Assembly (NCBI RefSeq): GCF_001949145.1 | Contig: NW_019091387.1 | Span: forward strand, 1,048,267-1,112,266 | Source: Acanthaster planci | Lineage: Eukaryota; Echinodermata; Asteroidea; Valvatida; Acanthasteridae | Direction of reading: 5' to 3' | Length of the DNA stretch: 64,000 bases | In this document: positions 23,890 through 55,787 of the stretch, in pieces | Position numbering within the stretch: the stretch's first letter is position 1 | How the letters are laid out: each line of letters opens with the position of its first letter | Notes under the pieces: model-generated | What the model saw: the letters and a program-made list of their open reading frames with translations, nothing else | What the model was told of the DNA's origin: nothing | Database searches by the model: none | Position numbers and translations under genes: made by a program

Positions 23890-26040
23890 GAGCGACGACA
23901 GTTAACGAATTTGTTAGAATAAAAACGCATAAACTATAGACAATACAAAAGTTTTATTTAAAAAAGGAGGAATTCCGTTTGTTTCTTCTTGACACGGGAC
24001 TAATAGCATTTTCTGCACAAATAAATTCATTTTAATTTTTTCATGCATTATATGTCATAAAGGTGAATTGGGTCACACCATTCATATAATGTGAATCGCT
24101 GACTCCTGAAAACTTGTTATCGTTTGACTTGTGCATAAGAAAAGAGTTCTCTTTTTTGAAACATTCATTTTATCCTCCAATCCTACCAAATTTTTTGATG
24201 TTTGTCGTTAAACAGATAAGAAAACAGCCTTAAGAATTTCTGATATAGTGAAAATAACAATGTCAAATTTGCAAAAGAATGTGAACGCAAGAAGTCTATA
24301 CATGAATCTATGGACCACGGTTTCTACAACAGAAAACAAACTAGCTTCAATTCGGCCACTTGAAAGATGAAAATAAATACTACTGTTTGGAGTTTCGACC
24401 TACATTAAAACTACAACAAAACCACTGGAACATAAGATTATTGACAGACACTCTCCAAAGTAAATAGCGAAAATCCTTCCACTAAACGCAGGTCACCTTC
24501 TAATTGGGGTCACCAGTACCGCCAGCCGGCGCGATTTTGACGGACACGCTTGGCGCTAGTGTTGACGCGCGCATATGGAAAGGTCCCTTTAGCGTGGCCG
24601 TGTGCCGACTCGCACACGTACGTGCTTTGCGGGTCACGCCGGTCGTATAGTACCTACCATCTGTTTAGATTACAGCCATATACTTCATATTTTCATTTGA
24701 AGCAGCCAAGAATGGTATTTTTGTATATTACAATCACATGAAATGTTTCAGATATAATAAAATGGTTTTATAAACGCGCTTCTACAATTGCATGATTTTC
24801 GCCTTTGATGAAACGCCCACAACAGAAGCACTCAACTGGATTGGTACACATGGGACTGATGCATATAAACCAAAAGTATTCTAGAACAAACCATGAAACA
24901 ATTTCCTCTGTTTTCAAAATCTTTTCAGTTCCGGAATTATTTGGATTATGAGGTTTAAGGACAGTCAATCCACAAGAATAAAGCCGCACAGAACAGAAAT
25001 GCAGGCCTTTATACATGTATCCAGTTTAATGCAGGACAACCGTGTATAGTTATGTTAGCTTAATTATTGAAAAAATACTATTTCCTCAACACGCACAAAA
25101 ATTATGAGGCTCTGAATTAAAGGTTGATAGATAGCATCGAAAGCATGTCACTTCGACCACCATGGCCAGTTATGTTCACCACCGTCCTGATCATATCACC
25201 ACGGTATTTCAGCAAGGAGTAAGCGAGACATGTTTCTCAAGTGTTGCTAATCTTCCAGCAAGCGATATCCCATTTGGATCATCATGTTTCGACAGTACCC
25301 CACCTGCTCAATCACCTTTATTGGCACCCTTAAATGGTATTGTTTGACGCCAGGCACGGTAAGTCTCGTACCGTTGCACCAGTCACGGTAGTGCTACCGG
25401 CGGGGCGGGGCACAGGAGAGATTATTCTAGTGTAAGGCCGGGGCCTGGTCTTGCAAGTCCACCCAGATGGAATCTGCCCAATCTCGATTGCAACCGTGAT
25501 CACTGCAATCCAGAAAAATGGAAGAGAAACTCAGCCCTATAAGCAGGGATTGCCAGTGTATCGGTACCCTGCTCATGTCGACAAACCTCAGCTTCGGTCC
25601 CCCAACAAAAAGCCAAAATCTGACGCGAACATGACCGATCACTAAAGTCCCATCGTGAATGTGCATGCTCCCTTGTTTACATAAGATCGTCAACTTTCAG
25701 TGCGTTAGGTGTATATGTTATGTAACTGGAGAAGGAAGTGGTTTTTGTTTACTCCGGGGTTACGGTTTCGTTCAGTACCGGAAATTTGCCTTCATTATTA
25801 TACATTTTCGTAATTAGGATCCTCAAGGCGTTTTTGTAATGTGTAAAGCAATAGACGAAGCGTGATGGAAGAATCATTAATGTGCAATCAAGTGAGCTCC
25901 GTACGAGTTAAAAATGTAATTGGCACCCGATTATTTGAACCAAAAAGAAAACTTCTGAGTATCAATTCAAGCATGGAGGAAAGAATAGTTCAAGAAGACA
26001 AAGATTAGACGAGTTAAGTGGGACCCCTCCGGTCAAAGCT
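23890..26040. other. Intergenic, nothing firmly recognised
   Basis: The part 24,480-24,620 is CpG-rich (GCCAGCCGGCGCG, GACGCGCGCAT). Short open frames at 24,768-25,016, 25,162-25,347 and 25,427-25,693 show no known domain or splice partner. No RNA gene was seen. Confidence 0.45.
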
Positions 26041-26044
26041 GTTA

Positions 26045-26310
26045 TTCACATTCACGGACGCAGTGGCGTACTTTGTGGGGGAATGTAAGGGGTGGGTGGG
26101 GAGTAGGGACGGTGGAGGCTGACTTGCCAATTGGATGAAAATGTGAAAGGGGGTGCTGACACCATCGTAGGGGGCGATGTTCATGATATATACACGTGTA
26201 CTTTTGGGATCTGTTTTTGCATTCATTAAGAATAATTACATCAGAATTGCATATATTTTTATCGTTAGTTTCCTATTTTGAATGATATTGGATACATTTT
26301 AAGTAACATT
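26045..26310. repeat. Repeat family R1, copy 5, with hAT-like end
   Basis: Begins near CAGTGGCGTACTTTGTGGGG (26,061), the type of end seen in many hAT-like short transposons. Then GGCTGACTTGCCAATT, GGGGGTGCTGACACCAT, GGGGGCGATGTTCATGATAT, ATTACATCAGAATTG, ATTGGATACATTTTAAG. It ties family R1 to a DNA-transposon origin. Confidence 0.6.
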
Positions 26311-26319
26311 CGAAGGAAG

Positions 26320-28107
26320 ATTCGAAGTTTGCATGGTGGAAGTTACACGAGCTTTAGGATTGCGGGTACACCATGGAAACTAAACTAATTGTATTATTAC
26401 AATTACTGTGTATTACCAAAAGATAACACCTGCCGTCTCTAGTATATACTTCGGTCTAATTGATACAAAAGCACAACGGTTTTCCCTGTTTTTTTCTCTT
26501 TCTTGACAAAAAACTGCAGTATTAATAATTCGCATAAATTGTATCTATTGATCTAACGCCTCTCGGTTTATTTACTTTTGAAAGTTAGAAACAAACACAC
26601 ACACATGGTTGTTTAACTTAATGTACTTCACATGTGAAAGGTTTGTTCAGTGTTGCTTTTATTATTAATAATTATAATGTATAAGAACGTCGAACAAAAT
26701 GTACAAGCGGACAAAAGCACAGAGATATCGTGATATCTGCAGTGACGCAAATTTCTCCTTCGGTTTTTTTTCTTCTTCTTTTTTCGTTCTTTTTTTTTCT
26801 TTTTTCTTGTCAATACAATTCTGCTGATTCATCTAATTGAATATGATTGGCACTATAAACAGCTCTGGACGAGCGAGCTAAACCCCTCAAGGGTGCATTC
26901 CACTAAATGGCTAGATATCCGACTCCCGAGCTCATGCATATTTTGTGATATGATCCAAATGTTATTTACAGTAGGCGGTGCGTAATCCTCGTGACCGATC
27001 ATACAGATAAGTCACGGATTGGGGACTTAATTGTGGCTTCCAACTCGGGTATTTCGTTCACAAAAAACCTCCAACCTGTGTGGCTTTCAGGGTCGGATCC
27101 AAGAATTTTTCCAGGGGGGGAGACAGGTTGGGATTTTTTTTTCAGTGTCTCATTTTTGCGCACACGCGGAAACGATGATGAAACATTACATGACATAAAT
27201 CATTTACAATGATACTTGTGCAGCCACTTCAGTTATTTTTAATTATTTTCCATTTTTAAAATACTTTTTGTCTCAGACCCGGGGGTTCGAACCCATACCC
27301 CGGATCGGAGCCTAGCTAATTTGCATAGAGATGAGCGGCTACATTGAAAGCTGAGCGCATCGTTTTACTACTAAAAAAAGACTGGAGTTCTGGCCATGCC
27401 CATAATTCTACATCTACAGTGAGGTACTCCAGCAAAGCTCATCTGCATCCCACTAGAGTAGGCCTAGGCGTGTCGCAGACCTACAAAATCTAAATTTGGT
27501 GATGCCCTTGAAAGATATGATATTCAGCAGCCGGATCTCGTTGGGTTATGTTGACAATCGTTTCAGGCAGCGCCTTGAATTATTCCAATGCGGTATGACT
27601 GATGGGAAGAAAAAAATAATTATGATACTGTGATACATGTAGTTCTGTATTGGTCATACTTGAATTTTAAGTGAACTACGCAAGGCCATATTCTTCCTGA
27701 GGTCACCAGGCGGCGCCCTTTCTGACTGATTTTGCACTGTTTTGTATGAGCGCGTATTTAGTGTAGTTCAACCATAGCTGGCATACATCACGGACCATCT
27801 GCATGTACAAAACAGGTACGATTTGTGCATGTCTGGGAGTCAAGAACAGATGTACATGTACGTTATGTCGTGTATGTGCAGATGTCAGGAAGTCGAGTGC
27901 AACCCCCTCCCCCTCTGCTCAGCGGAGAAAAGACACGTTGCATGGACGAACAATCGCATGCCTTACTATCCTTTTATCAAAGCGTTAACTGTACGCGTAA
28001 CTGTGACTGTATTGCATTTAGCCTTGTAGGGTGATCTTTTTCTGTTCCAGTCCCCATATTCGCCTTGTGTGGAAGGCTAGTGGTTGCGAGACCCATGCGA
28101 GAACAGA
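26320..28107. other. Intergenic region before RNF121
   Basis: Holds a pyrimidine-rich low-complexity tract (26,760-26,812) and a transposon-like end (GGTCGGATCCAAGAATTTTT, 27,092) followed by a G run. GGTTCGAACCC (27,283) looks like a B box, but no A box lies at the right distance. The RNF121 promoter should lie in 27,700-28,107; no TATA box was identified. Confidence 0.4.
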
Positions 28108-48167
<20,060 letters not shown>

Positions 48168-48974
48168 CAGTTCAGGAGAAATGCAGTCGAAAAGTTTGCC
48201 ATTTCAGTGAAGTACTTTGTTGGGGTTTAGTTTTATACAGTACCTACATAAATCCTTGACATATAATGGATGGAGTGATGATCACATGTCATCGAATTAT
48301 TTGTTGTATTCAACAGCACCCGCTGAATAGAACTTAATATTTCATTCTGGAAAAGAAAAGAAAACAAATAATGTAGGGACAGGAACCAGTCTAACAGTGC
48401 ATTGTATTAGTAAGCACTACCATTGTGGTTGCTGTGCTTCAGACGCGATTTTCTTTTGCAGGATGGCAGAGGTAAATACATGAGGACCATTTGTTCCAAC
48501 AGGAAAGGGATTTATGCAGGTGTCGTTTAAAACAAACACTGTTTCACATTCATGCAATAGTAAGAACATTTTCATTCGTTGACAGATGAAATCTTCCATT
48601 CTACTCAGCTTTGCCTCATGAAATGGAACACTTCATCTCTCACCTCAGGAAATTATCCTTACCATTGCATTTATGAAATTATTTGTATAAGACATGTTGT
48701 TTCCCACACCCTGTTTGTCTCTGTGTCTGTCTCTCTGTGTCATTTTCTGGGCAAGACCAAGTCTGAGAACATTTTATATCCTTTGTAATGAAATTTCAGT
48801 CCAACAGAGGTTTTTCCTCTGGTACCATAGCCCTAAAAACATGATGTCTCGTTTTGTTTACGTACATGTACGTTCACTTTCCTATGGGGACTCAGTGGAT
48901 CGTGTCCAACCTCACTGCCATGAAAGCTCACATGTGAATGAAGTGTGATGTCATCATCTTACCAGTCTCTTGGT

Positions 48975-49085
48975 GCCCATTTATTCTCTTGGACAGAAGG
49001 GTCAAATGCCTTGCTCAGGGACACGGGCCATGGCCTTCAGTGGGAATCAAACCCATGACTCCTCTGAATAAGAGCCACAAGCCCT
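48975..49085 (-). repeat. SINE-like sequence downstream of RNF121
   Basis: GTGCCCATTTATTC, CCTTGCTCAGGGACACGGGC and GTGGGAATCAAACCCATGAC (a B box in reverse) match the general layout of widespread tRNA-type SINEs in marine animals. It is degraded. The rest of 48,168-50,530 shows nothing recognisable apart from TACATGTA strings and low complexity. Confidence 0.4.
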
Positions 49086-49299
49086 TATGGCCCTGTGGGA
49101 CGGCTCAAACTCTTCAAAGTTTAGAAAAAAAATTGAAATCTGTTCTAGCTTTCCATATCCATCTCCTAACCACCTCCACCCCACCAACCCCCCCCCTTTG
49201 AACACATCCTACAGTATCACTGCCCAACTTACATGCACTGACAATGAACACAGGGCTGCACTCGAAATCTCCATCTGGCCTTCTCACTTCTAAACCCCC

Positions 49300-50530
49300 A
49301 CTTATTTTCAGATGCCCCGTAGTGTTATCTAAGTGTGGTGTAAATCTTATGCTTTATGGCAAATAATTGATGTTAAAGGTTTTGTTATGTGGTTGTCATA
49401 TATTGTCTCCTAACTTCTTGTGTAGCAACTAATGCCTAATATTATAAAATACCATTATTAATCCCATCCTTGAAGGCCAGTTCAAACTGAAACGTGTCAG
49501 TGTAAGAGACAGCTTTCTTGTGGCGTTGGCTTCAGTGTTTCTCTCCAACTCAAATGTTTTTGGCTGGAAATGTTTTGTGACGTCGAATTTGCTTCACTTT
49601 CATGTTCGCCTTAAATCGAGCTGGCCTTCACTATGCTCAGTCTGGTAGGAGATGTCTTTGTCCCATTATGATATTGTTTTGTAGCATTTGAGGGAATTCT
49701 AAAAGAGGATGGGCCAGATAAGCTCCCGGACATGTGGTTGTATCTGTGATGTCTCAGTGCCCAAGTTATGGTGGCCTTTTTCACAAGTCGACCATATTGA
49801 GGTAAACGCGAGGTTAGTTTCTTTAATTTGGGAACCTGAGAATAAAAATGAAAGCAATGAAATGAAAGTTCATTACAAAGTTATATTACCCCTCCCCCAA
49901 TAAATAATTCTTAACTCTTAATTAATTATATAGTTTTAAACAGGAAGGAAAGTGAGGCATGGAACCTCCAAATAGTCTGGCACTCTCCCATTTAGCAGAT
50001 TACATTAATAAGTTGGGTTTAGGGAACATGATCTAAATGGCGTCCTTGTATAAATAAAATGTGTCTTTCCTCCACGGTCTGTCACAAAGGCCGAGTCCGA
50101 AACGGGCTTACAGAGCTATAGTCTGTCTGCGCATCTCTGTGTACTGTATTTCAAATGGAGGGAATACCTAGACCTTAGCTCTAGACATACAGATGCAGCT
50201 ACTTTAAAGTACAGAGTCCGCATCCCCATGCAGTCGAACCCAAACGTTATTGCGCCCCCCCCCCCGCTTACATGTACTTTCTTCCCGATCTTGCCTTCTC
50301 TTGCTGTATCTCAAATTTATTTTTGATTCTCACATATTTAGGACCACTTTGATGGCTAGAAATGTAACATTTTGCATAGGCAGTTCACTGAGACTCGGTC
50401 TTTTTTAAATTTGAAGGCATCTACATGTAGGTAAAATGATACATCTATAATCTAAGTTTTGGTATTTTTGTAATTTAACAAAGAGCAGAATCGAACCATT
50501 ATTGATTAATTAGAGAGTGGTCCTTAATTT
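49300..50530. other. Intergenic, nothing recognised
   Basis: AT-rich with short open frames lacking known motifs and a poly-C tract near 50,256. The last 70 bp (50,460-50,530) align with the 3' flank of the intact LamG-like gene (55,700-55,790) and belong to the duplicated block that follows. Confidence 0.45.
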
Positions 50531-50537
50531 TTTAGTT

Positions 50538-51136
50538 TTGACACAGGCAGACTAAATAACATGGATCTTTGAACATTTTCTCTCAACCTCAGAAGCAGAA
50601 AGCACCTAACTATTAAGATCTTGACCTCAGTGATTAAGCCAACCAATGGTCAAGGGGGTGTTCTTTGAGATGATGTCCCCATAGCAATAGACATGGCTCC
50701 CAGACTGCAGCTGATTGTCCAGATACACGGAGTAGTTGGAATCCATTATATCCTAATGTGCGCGTGGTGCCAGTTTCCGAAGTTGGCTATCAAGTTGTTA
50801 CCAAGTTCCACACTCTGGGACTTTCTGCGGTAAGTACACCACCAATCATCTGACCGCCGTTTTCAGATCCTATACAGATCTCCGATGAAGAATTGAGGCG
50901 GTAGCCGGTGTTGACAATTCCCTGGTAGGTGTCTCTAGATCCAACCCATTTGAATCAGACGCTGATGCTGAACTGTGACCCCACGGGACAGTTGCTGAAA
51001 GCCTCCACCTTAATCATGCCGTCTTTGACGGCGGCTTCACCACACTTACCATCAGCATAAGTGATTTGGCCACCCCTGCTCTCATTACGGTGGTTCACCA
51101 TTGAATCAGACAGGTCATCCTCGAACGCAAGATGAG
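50538..51136 (-). pseudogene. Broken copy of the LamG-like gene's last exon
   Basis: The minus strand reads HLAFEDDLSDSMVNHRN, YADGKCGEAAVKDG and SQFSISV, parallel to the intact exon 55,788-56,425. The codon after SQFSISV is TGA (50,955-50,957) where the intact gene has Trp. Further on, the frame is lost and the part equal to GVGWRGEFFVG is missing. The acceptor (TTGACAG before CTCATC) and 3' flank are preserved, so this arose by DNA duplication, not by retroposition. No first exons were found for it, so it is almost certainly non-functional. Confidence 0.85.
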
Positions 51137-51189
51137 CTGTCAATGAAAATACAGAAAGGCGATTCTCTAGATCTTCTACTAGCATCAAG

Positions 51190-53960
51190 TTCCTATAGAG
51201 GAGATCTTTCGGAATGCGTCCATCATCCATCCAGTGAACATAGTCGAGCCAGTGCTTCCGTCTGTGGCAAAGAAGAGTGACCATTGAAGGGATGCCTGCT
51301 CTGGAGAGGACCTCGTTGTTTGTCACTTTATCCTGCCACTTCACTAAGAAGATCTTGCGCAGACATGTCATATGGAACACCTAGAGTTTCCGTTCATGGG
51401 TGGAATACGTTGTCCATGACTCACTGCCATATAGGAGAGTACTGACCATACAGGCTTTGTAGACGTTGACTTTGGTAAAGATGGTAAGATGTTTGTTGTT
51501 CTAGACCCTCTTTATCAGTTTGGAGAGGATGGTGGATGCCTTTCTCATTTGCTTGTTTACTTCAACATCAAGTTGCTGAAGTAGAACCAAGATACTGGAA
51601 GTGGTGGACAACCGCTAGGTCTTCTCCTTTGATGGTGATGCATGGTGGCACTGGAGTGCCTTGGCCCATGACCTGAGGCTTCTTGAGGCTAATGGTGAGT
51701 CCGAATAGATCACAAGAATCCAAGAACCTGTCCTTTAATCTCTAGAGCCCAGCCTGACTGTGGGATGCTATAGGAGCATCATCTGCAAATAGCAGGTCTC
51801 TGATGAGGAAGGTCCTGATCTTGGATTTGGCACGTAGTCTTGCATAATTGAGACTGCCATCGGATGTTGAATGTAGGTATACACCATCTGCTGAGGATTT
51901 GAAGGCATGCTTAAGGATCAGGGCGAAGAAGATACCAAACTGAGGAGTTTGGGTGGACAGCCAATAAGGGGAGCATCTTAAATAGTCCATCTCTGCTCAC
52001 GAGGTCAAAAGCTTTGGTTAGGTCTATGAAAACCAGGTAGAGGGGCTGGTTTTGCTCTATGGATTTTCTTGAAGTTGGCGGAGTGAAATGGTCATGTCCA
52101 CTGTTGACTTTTTTGAATGGAAACTGCACTGTGACTGTGGGTATATTCTGTTTGCAAGGGCTTGCAACCTGTATAGCACAATGTGGGTGAACAATTTTCC
52201 AACAGTGCTTAACAGTGATACAGCACTATAATTATTGCAATCACTGCGGTCTTCTCTATTCTTGTACTGGGTGATAATGTTAGCATCCCTCATGTCTTGG
52301 GGAACTTCTCCCACTGCACACCACTTTGTAAGGAGCTTGTGCAGAGTCAAGAGCAGGCTTGATTTACCGCACTTGATGACTGCAGCTGAAATGCAGTCCT
52401 TCCCTGGGGCCTTCCCGGATGGCAACCTGTCTATGGCTTTGGAGAGTTCTTCAATGGTAGGTTGCTCATCCAGTTCGGACATCATGGGAAGATGGTCGAT
52501 GGCGTCTAAGGCAGACTGTTGAACAAGATTTTCCCTGGAGTATAGTTTGGAGTAGTACTTTACCCAGCGATCTAGCTGTTTGGCTGTGTCTGTGATGACC
52601 TTTCCTGATTTTGTTTTCAACGGGGCTGTTTTGCAGACTCTAGGGCCAATCACAGTCTTGATACCGTCATACATATTCCTGATGTTTCCTGTGTCCTGCT
52701 GGATGGTACTGCAAAGGTCAGGTTAAAAGTTAATGCAGGACCTGACTGCTTTCTGGACTTCAGTTCTGGCTGCCTGAAGACCTTTGTGAGACTCTGGTGA
52801 AGGCTTGTTTTTGTACGTTTGCAGGGTGGCACGCTTGGTTTCGATGAGAGGGTCGAGAATGCTGGAGCTGGAATCATAGCAGTCATTGGCCTGTGATCGC
52901 TTCCCTCTTACCAAACACAATGACGGCAGTGGAATGGATGGAGTGCTTTAGTTTGTACCATTGGTTGGTGGATGATAAGTCGTCCTGTCCCGTAAAAGTA
53001 GAGGTGAGTAGCGTTTGAAATTTGGTGGAGAAGTTAGGATGTTTGGCCTTACTGACTTCAATACGACCCTTGGCTTCTTGCTTGGCACAGCAGAACTTCT
53101 TTGGCTGTAGTCTGACCTTGCAGCAGACAAGGGAGTGGTCACTGTCACAGTCAGCGATATGGAAGGTTCTGGTGACCCGGAAGTTCTTTTGCTGTGGCCA
53201 TCTGGTGAGGATGGGGTGAAGTTGATGCCAGTGTTTTGATCTTGGATGTCTCCAGGATACTCTGTGGCACTGTTTAGTGCTGAAGTATATGTTTGTGATA
53301 CACAAATCGTGGTAAGAGCAAAGCTCTAAGAGCCGCTGACCATTGTTGTTGCACTTGCTGATTCCAAAGTGCCCAAGACATGTGGGCCAGGCATCGTTAT
53401 TGCTGCCAGCGCGAGCGTTAACGTCTCAAGCGTTAACCAGCTGGCTGTAGAAGGCGTCCTTCGCCTCGTCGAAGCCATGAAGGTCAAGGCGTGGGCGCTC
53501 AACAGGTTAATGGGTCCAGCTGTGGTGCTGAGCTGTAGAAAGAGTAACCACTCTGGCTGTACTACCAAGCTGGACCATGTCAAGAAGAGAGTTTCTCACT
53601 GCGAAGCCCACACCGTGCTCTTGCACTTCCTCCTGCTTCTTGCCCTGCAAAAAGAATGTGTAGTCGGACTCCTTAAGGCTTCCTGAATCGGCAAGTGGGT
53701 TTCCTGTAAGGCGGTGGTGTCTGTTTGGAGACGCAGCAGCTCCTCGTTGATGATTGAGGTCTTCCGCGGGTTCGAGACAGATTGGATGTCCCTAGACAGG
53801 CCAGTCAGCGTTGTTCTTACATTCCAGCTCCCAAACCTGAGAACCGGTGTTTTTATTGTTGCTTTCCTATTTTTCTTGTTTTTGCTTGGTGCTTTGTTTA
53901 CTGTCCACTTGTCGGTTTTATCCCTGCACACCCAGTGAGGCAGGTGGCCAGTGGCAGGAC
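51190..53960 (-). mobile_element. Decayed non-LTR retrotransposon (LINE) with endonuclease and reverse transcriptase
   Basis: Read on the minus strand with several frameshifts and stops. The apurinic-type endonuclease has FGSWNVRT, ALQETHLP and DCDSDHSLVCC (53,850 down to about 53,130). A linker follows, then reverse transcriptase with SGKAPGKD, VPQDMRDANI, SDCNNYSAVSLLS, FIDLTKAFDLVS and FADD. Roughly 50 residues between KAFDLVS...FKML and FGIFFALILKHAF are deleted. The last recognisable part is GRIPKDLLY near 51,200; the usual tail is missing. The element type inserts by target-primed reverse transcription; this copy is dead. It sits directly before the broken LamG-like exon, within its former intron. 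Confidence 0.9.
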
Positions 53961-54141
53961 AGCACCTTGTTGACTGAGGGCTGCTCAGCTTAAGGCGGGT
54001 GGTAGCTGTCCAATGAAGTTGTGAATTCCAAGTCTGACTGCTTTGATCGGTGGAAATTCCGTACACGTTATGCAAGATCATGTCGTTCATATGCAAATAT
54101 GAAAAGCTACATATCACCAACGGGGGGTTCAGTTGGCTCAT

Positions 54142-55780
54142 CCGTCAAGTCAGACTTACTGAATGGGGGACTTGCACGTATAACACACGTTGTACAATAA
54201 AGGCTTATGAGGGCGCCTTATATAAGTTATGCGACAGCCCGAGCGCTATGACTGTGTACAGTCTGCGATTTTTTTACGTACCATATATTCGCTATGGGTG
54301 CAAAGAGTAGTCTTTGATAAATATACTGATTACTTTTTCAGTCTCACTCATGAAGAATGGTTTATAAAAAATCCGTTGAGATAGGGGACAACCCCCCCCG
54401 CTTGATACGCCACTACACGTACAATACTTTCTTGCAAGATTCATATATTATAAGAAAGTCTACAAATTGTGGAATTTGTCTAGCTTTTTTGTCTTCTTTC
54501 CTGTTTATCAACTAATGGTGAACTATGAATTTCAAAGCCTTCATCCTCTATCCCATCTGGAAAAATGCAGAAGCTGAGACAAAATGATAATGAAATTTGT
54601 GCTCTAAATCAAAATAATTATTAGTGAATATGATTTATCATTTCCAGTAAATCACGCCCGACTGGCTCTCCACAAGCACAACCGTGGAGACCTCGAAATC
54701 GCTTAAAGATGGGAACACGTTCACAGAAAGAGGGAGAAGTTTTGCGTAGTAAATTGCATTAGTGGCACCCACCCACCCCCCATTTACATTTTTCAAACAG
54801 GTTCACGTACCTCTTTTCTATTCTTATTTCTTTTCCCTGGGATTGCTTCATACTTAAGGTGTAAACACGGGGTGGTTGAAACGTTTGTGGCTTCGGGCAC
54901 AAAGAGATAAGCATTATTGTTAACTTACATACAGTTCAAGTTAATGTATTTTGCTCTTTCATGAAAGCTTACAGGAGTCTGCAAATTTTGAGATTTTTGA
55001 TCTCCACGGGTTGCCCTGGGTATTTAAATTCGATAGTCACGGTGCCACTATGTCCTACATGGTCAAAAACTGGGTTGTAGCGCTAGGGTTGAGAAAATGT
55101 AGCAGGGGAGGGGTGGCTATCTCAGTTGAAGAAAGTGACAGGCGTTGTTATTCGAAACAGCAAAAATGCATCAATTTAACATCAAACTGCTTGTTTGATC
55201 GTCCACAAGGGTTTTAAATATGTGCAAATTTAGCGTATAGCTTGGCTGTTTCTGTACTTCAGGCCACAAACCCATCCATCACTCCTCGTATTTAGAGAGT
55301 TCTTGACTTCCATATTATACTCCCCCCGTATGCTCGGGTTCAGGAATCTAAATATTCGGTCGGGACTCCGAATTATTTCAACATGTTACAGCAAAAGCAC
55401 TTTATTTTTCCCCTCGCTTTGCGAGGCGAGCAATGAATGTCAGCAATTCCTTTGTATACAAATCACTTTAGAAATCAATACTCGACTAAATAAAACTGAG
55501 ATAAGAAAACCAATACAAAAGGTCCGAAGGAGATTTCTATTTATGCACAGTGAAGTAGGCCCAAGCATTGTAAATTAATAATTAATAATAATAATAATTA
55601 ATTAATTTGGCTCAGAATGTCGCCAGTTAAACTAAAGAACCCACCTTTAAGATGTTTTAACTTTGTAGTAATCTATATAATATCACAGCATGAACTTCCT
55701 TATTTTTGTAATTCTAAATCGAGCAGAATCGAACTATATTCATTCGAAAGTGGTCCTTAATATGTTTTACGTGAAAGTGT
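54142..55780. other. Intergenic with one transposon end
   Basis: The stretch 54,383-54,412 reads, on the minus strand, AGTGGCGTATCAAGCGGGGG, the hAT-like end type also seen at 26,061. A TAA/AATAAT-rich tract lies at 55,575-55,605. Open frames (54,951-55,217 and 55,303-55,578) have no recognisable domain. Confidence 0.45.
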
Positions 55781-55787
55781 TCTTTAA

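Noticed and set aside
25427-25693. Frames on both strands with faint discoidin-like strings (ATVITAIQKNG)
   Set aside because: Key discoidin residues and exon borders are missing; the similarity is too weak.
26628-26813. Lys-rich 61-codon minus-strand frame
   Set aside because: It is the translation of a pyrimidine-rich low-complexity tract.
27270-27310. GGTTCGAACCC, a possible tRNA B box
   Set aside because: No A box at the right spacing and no cloverleaf stems.
52235-53973. + strand frames of 60-105 codons
   Set aside because: Antisense shadows of the decayed LINE.
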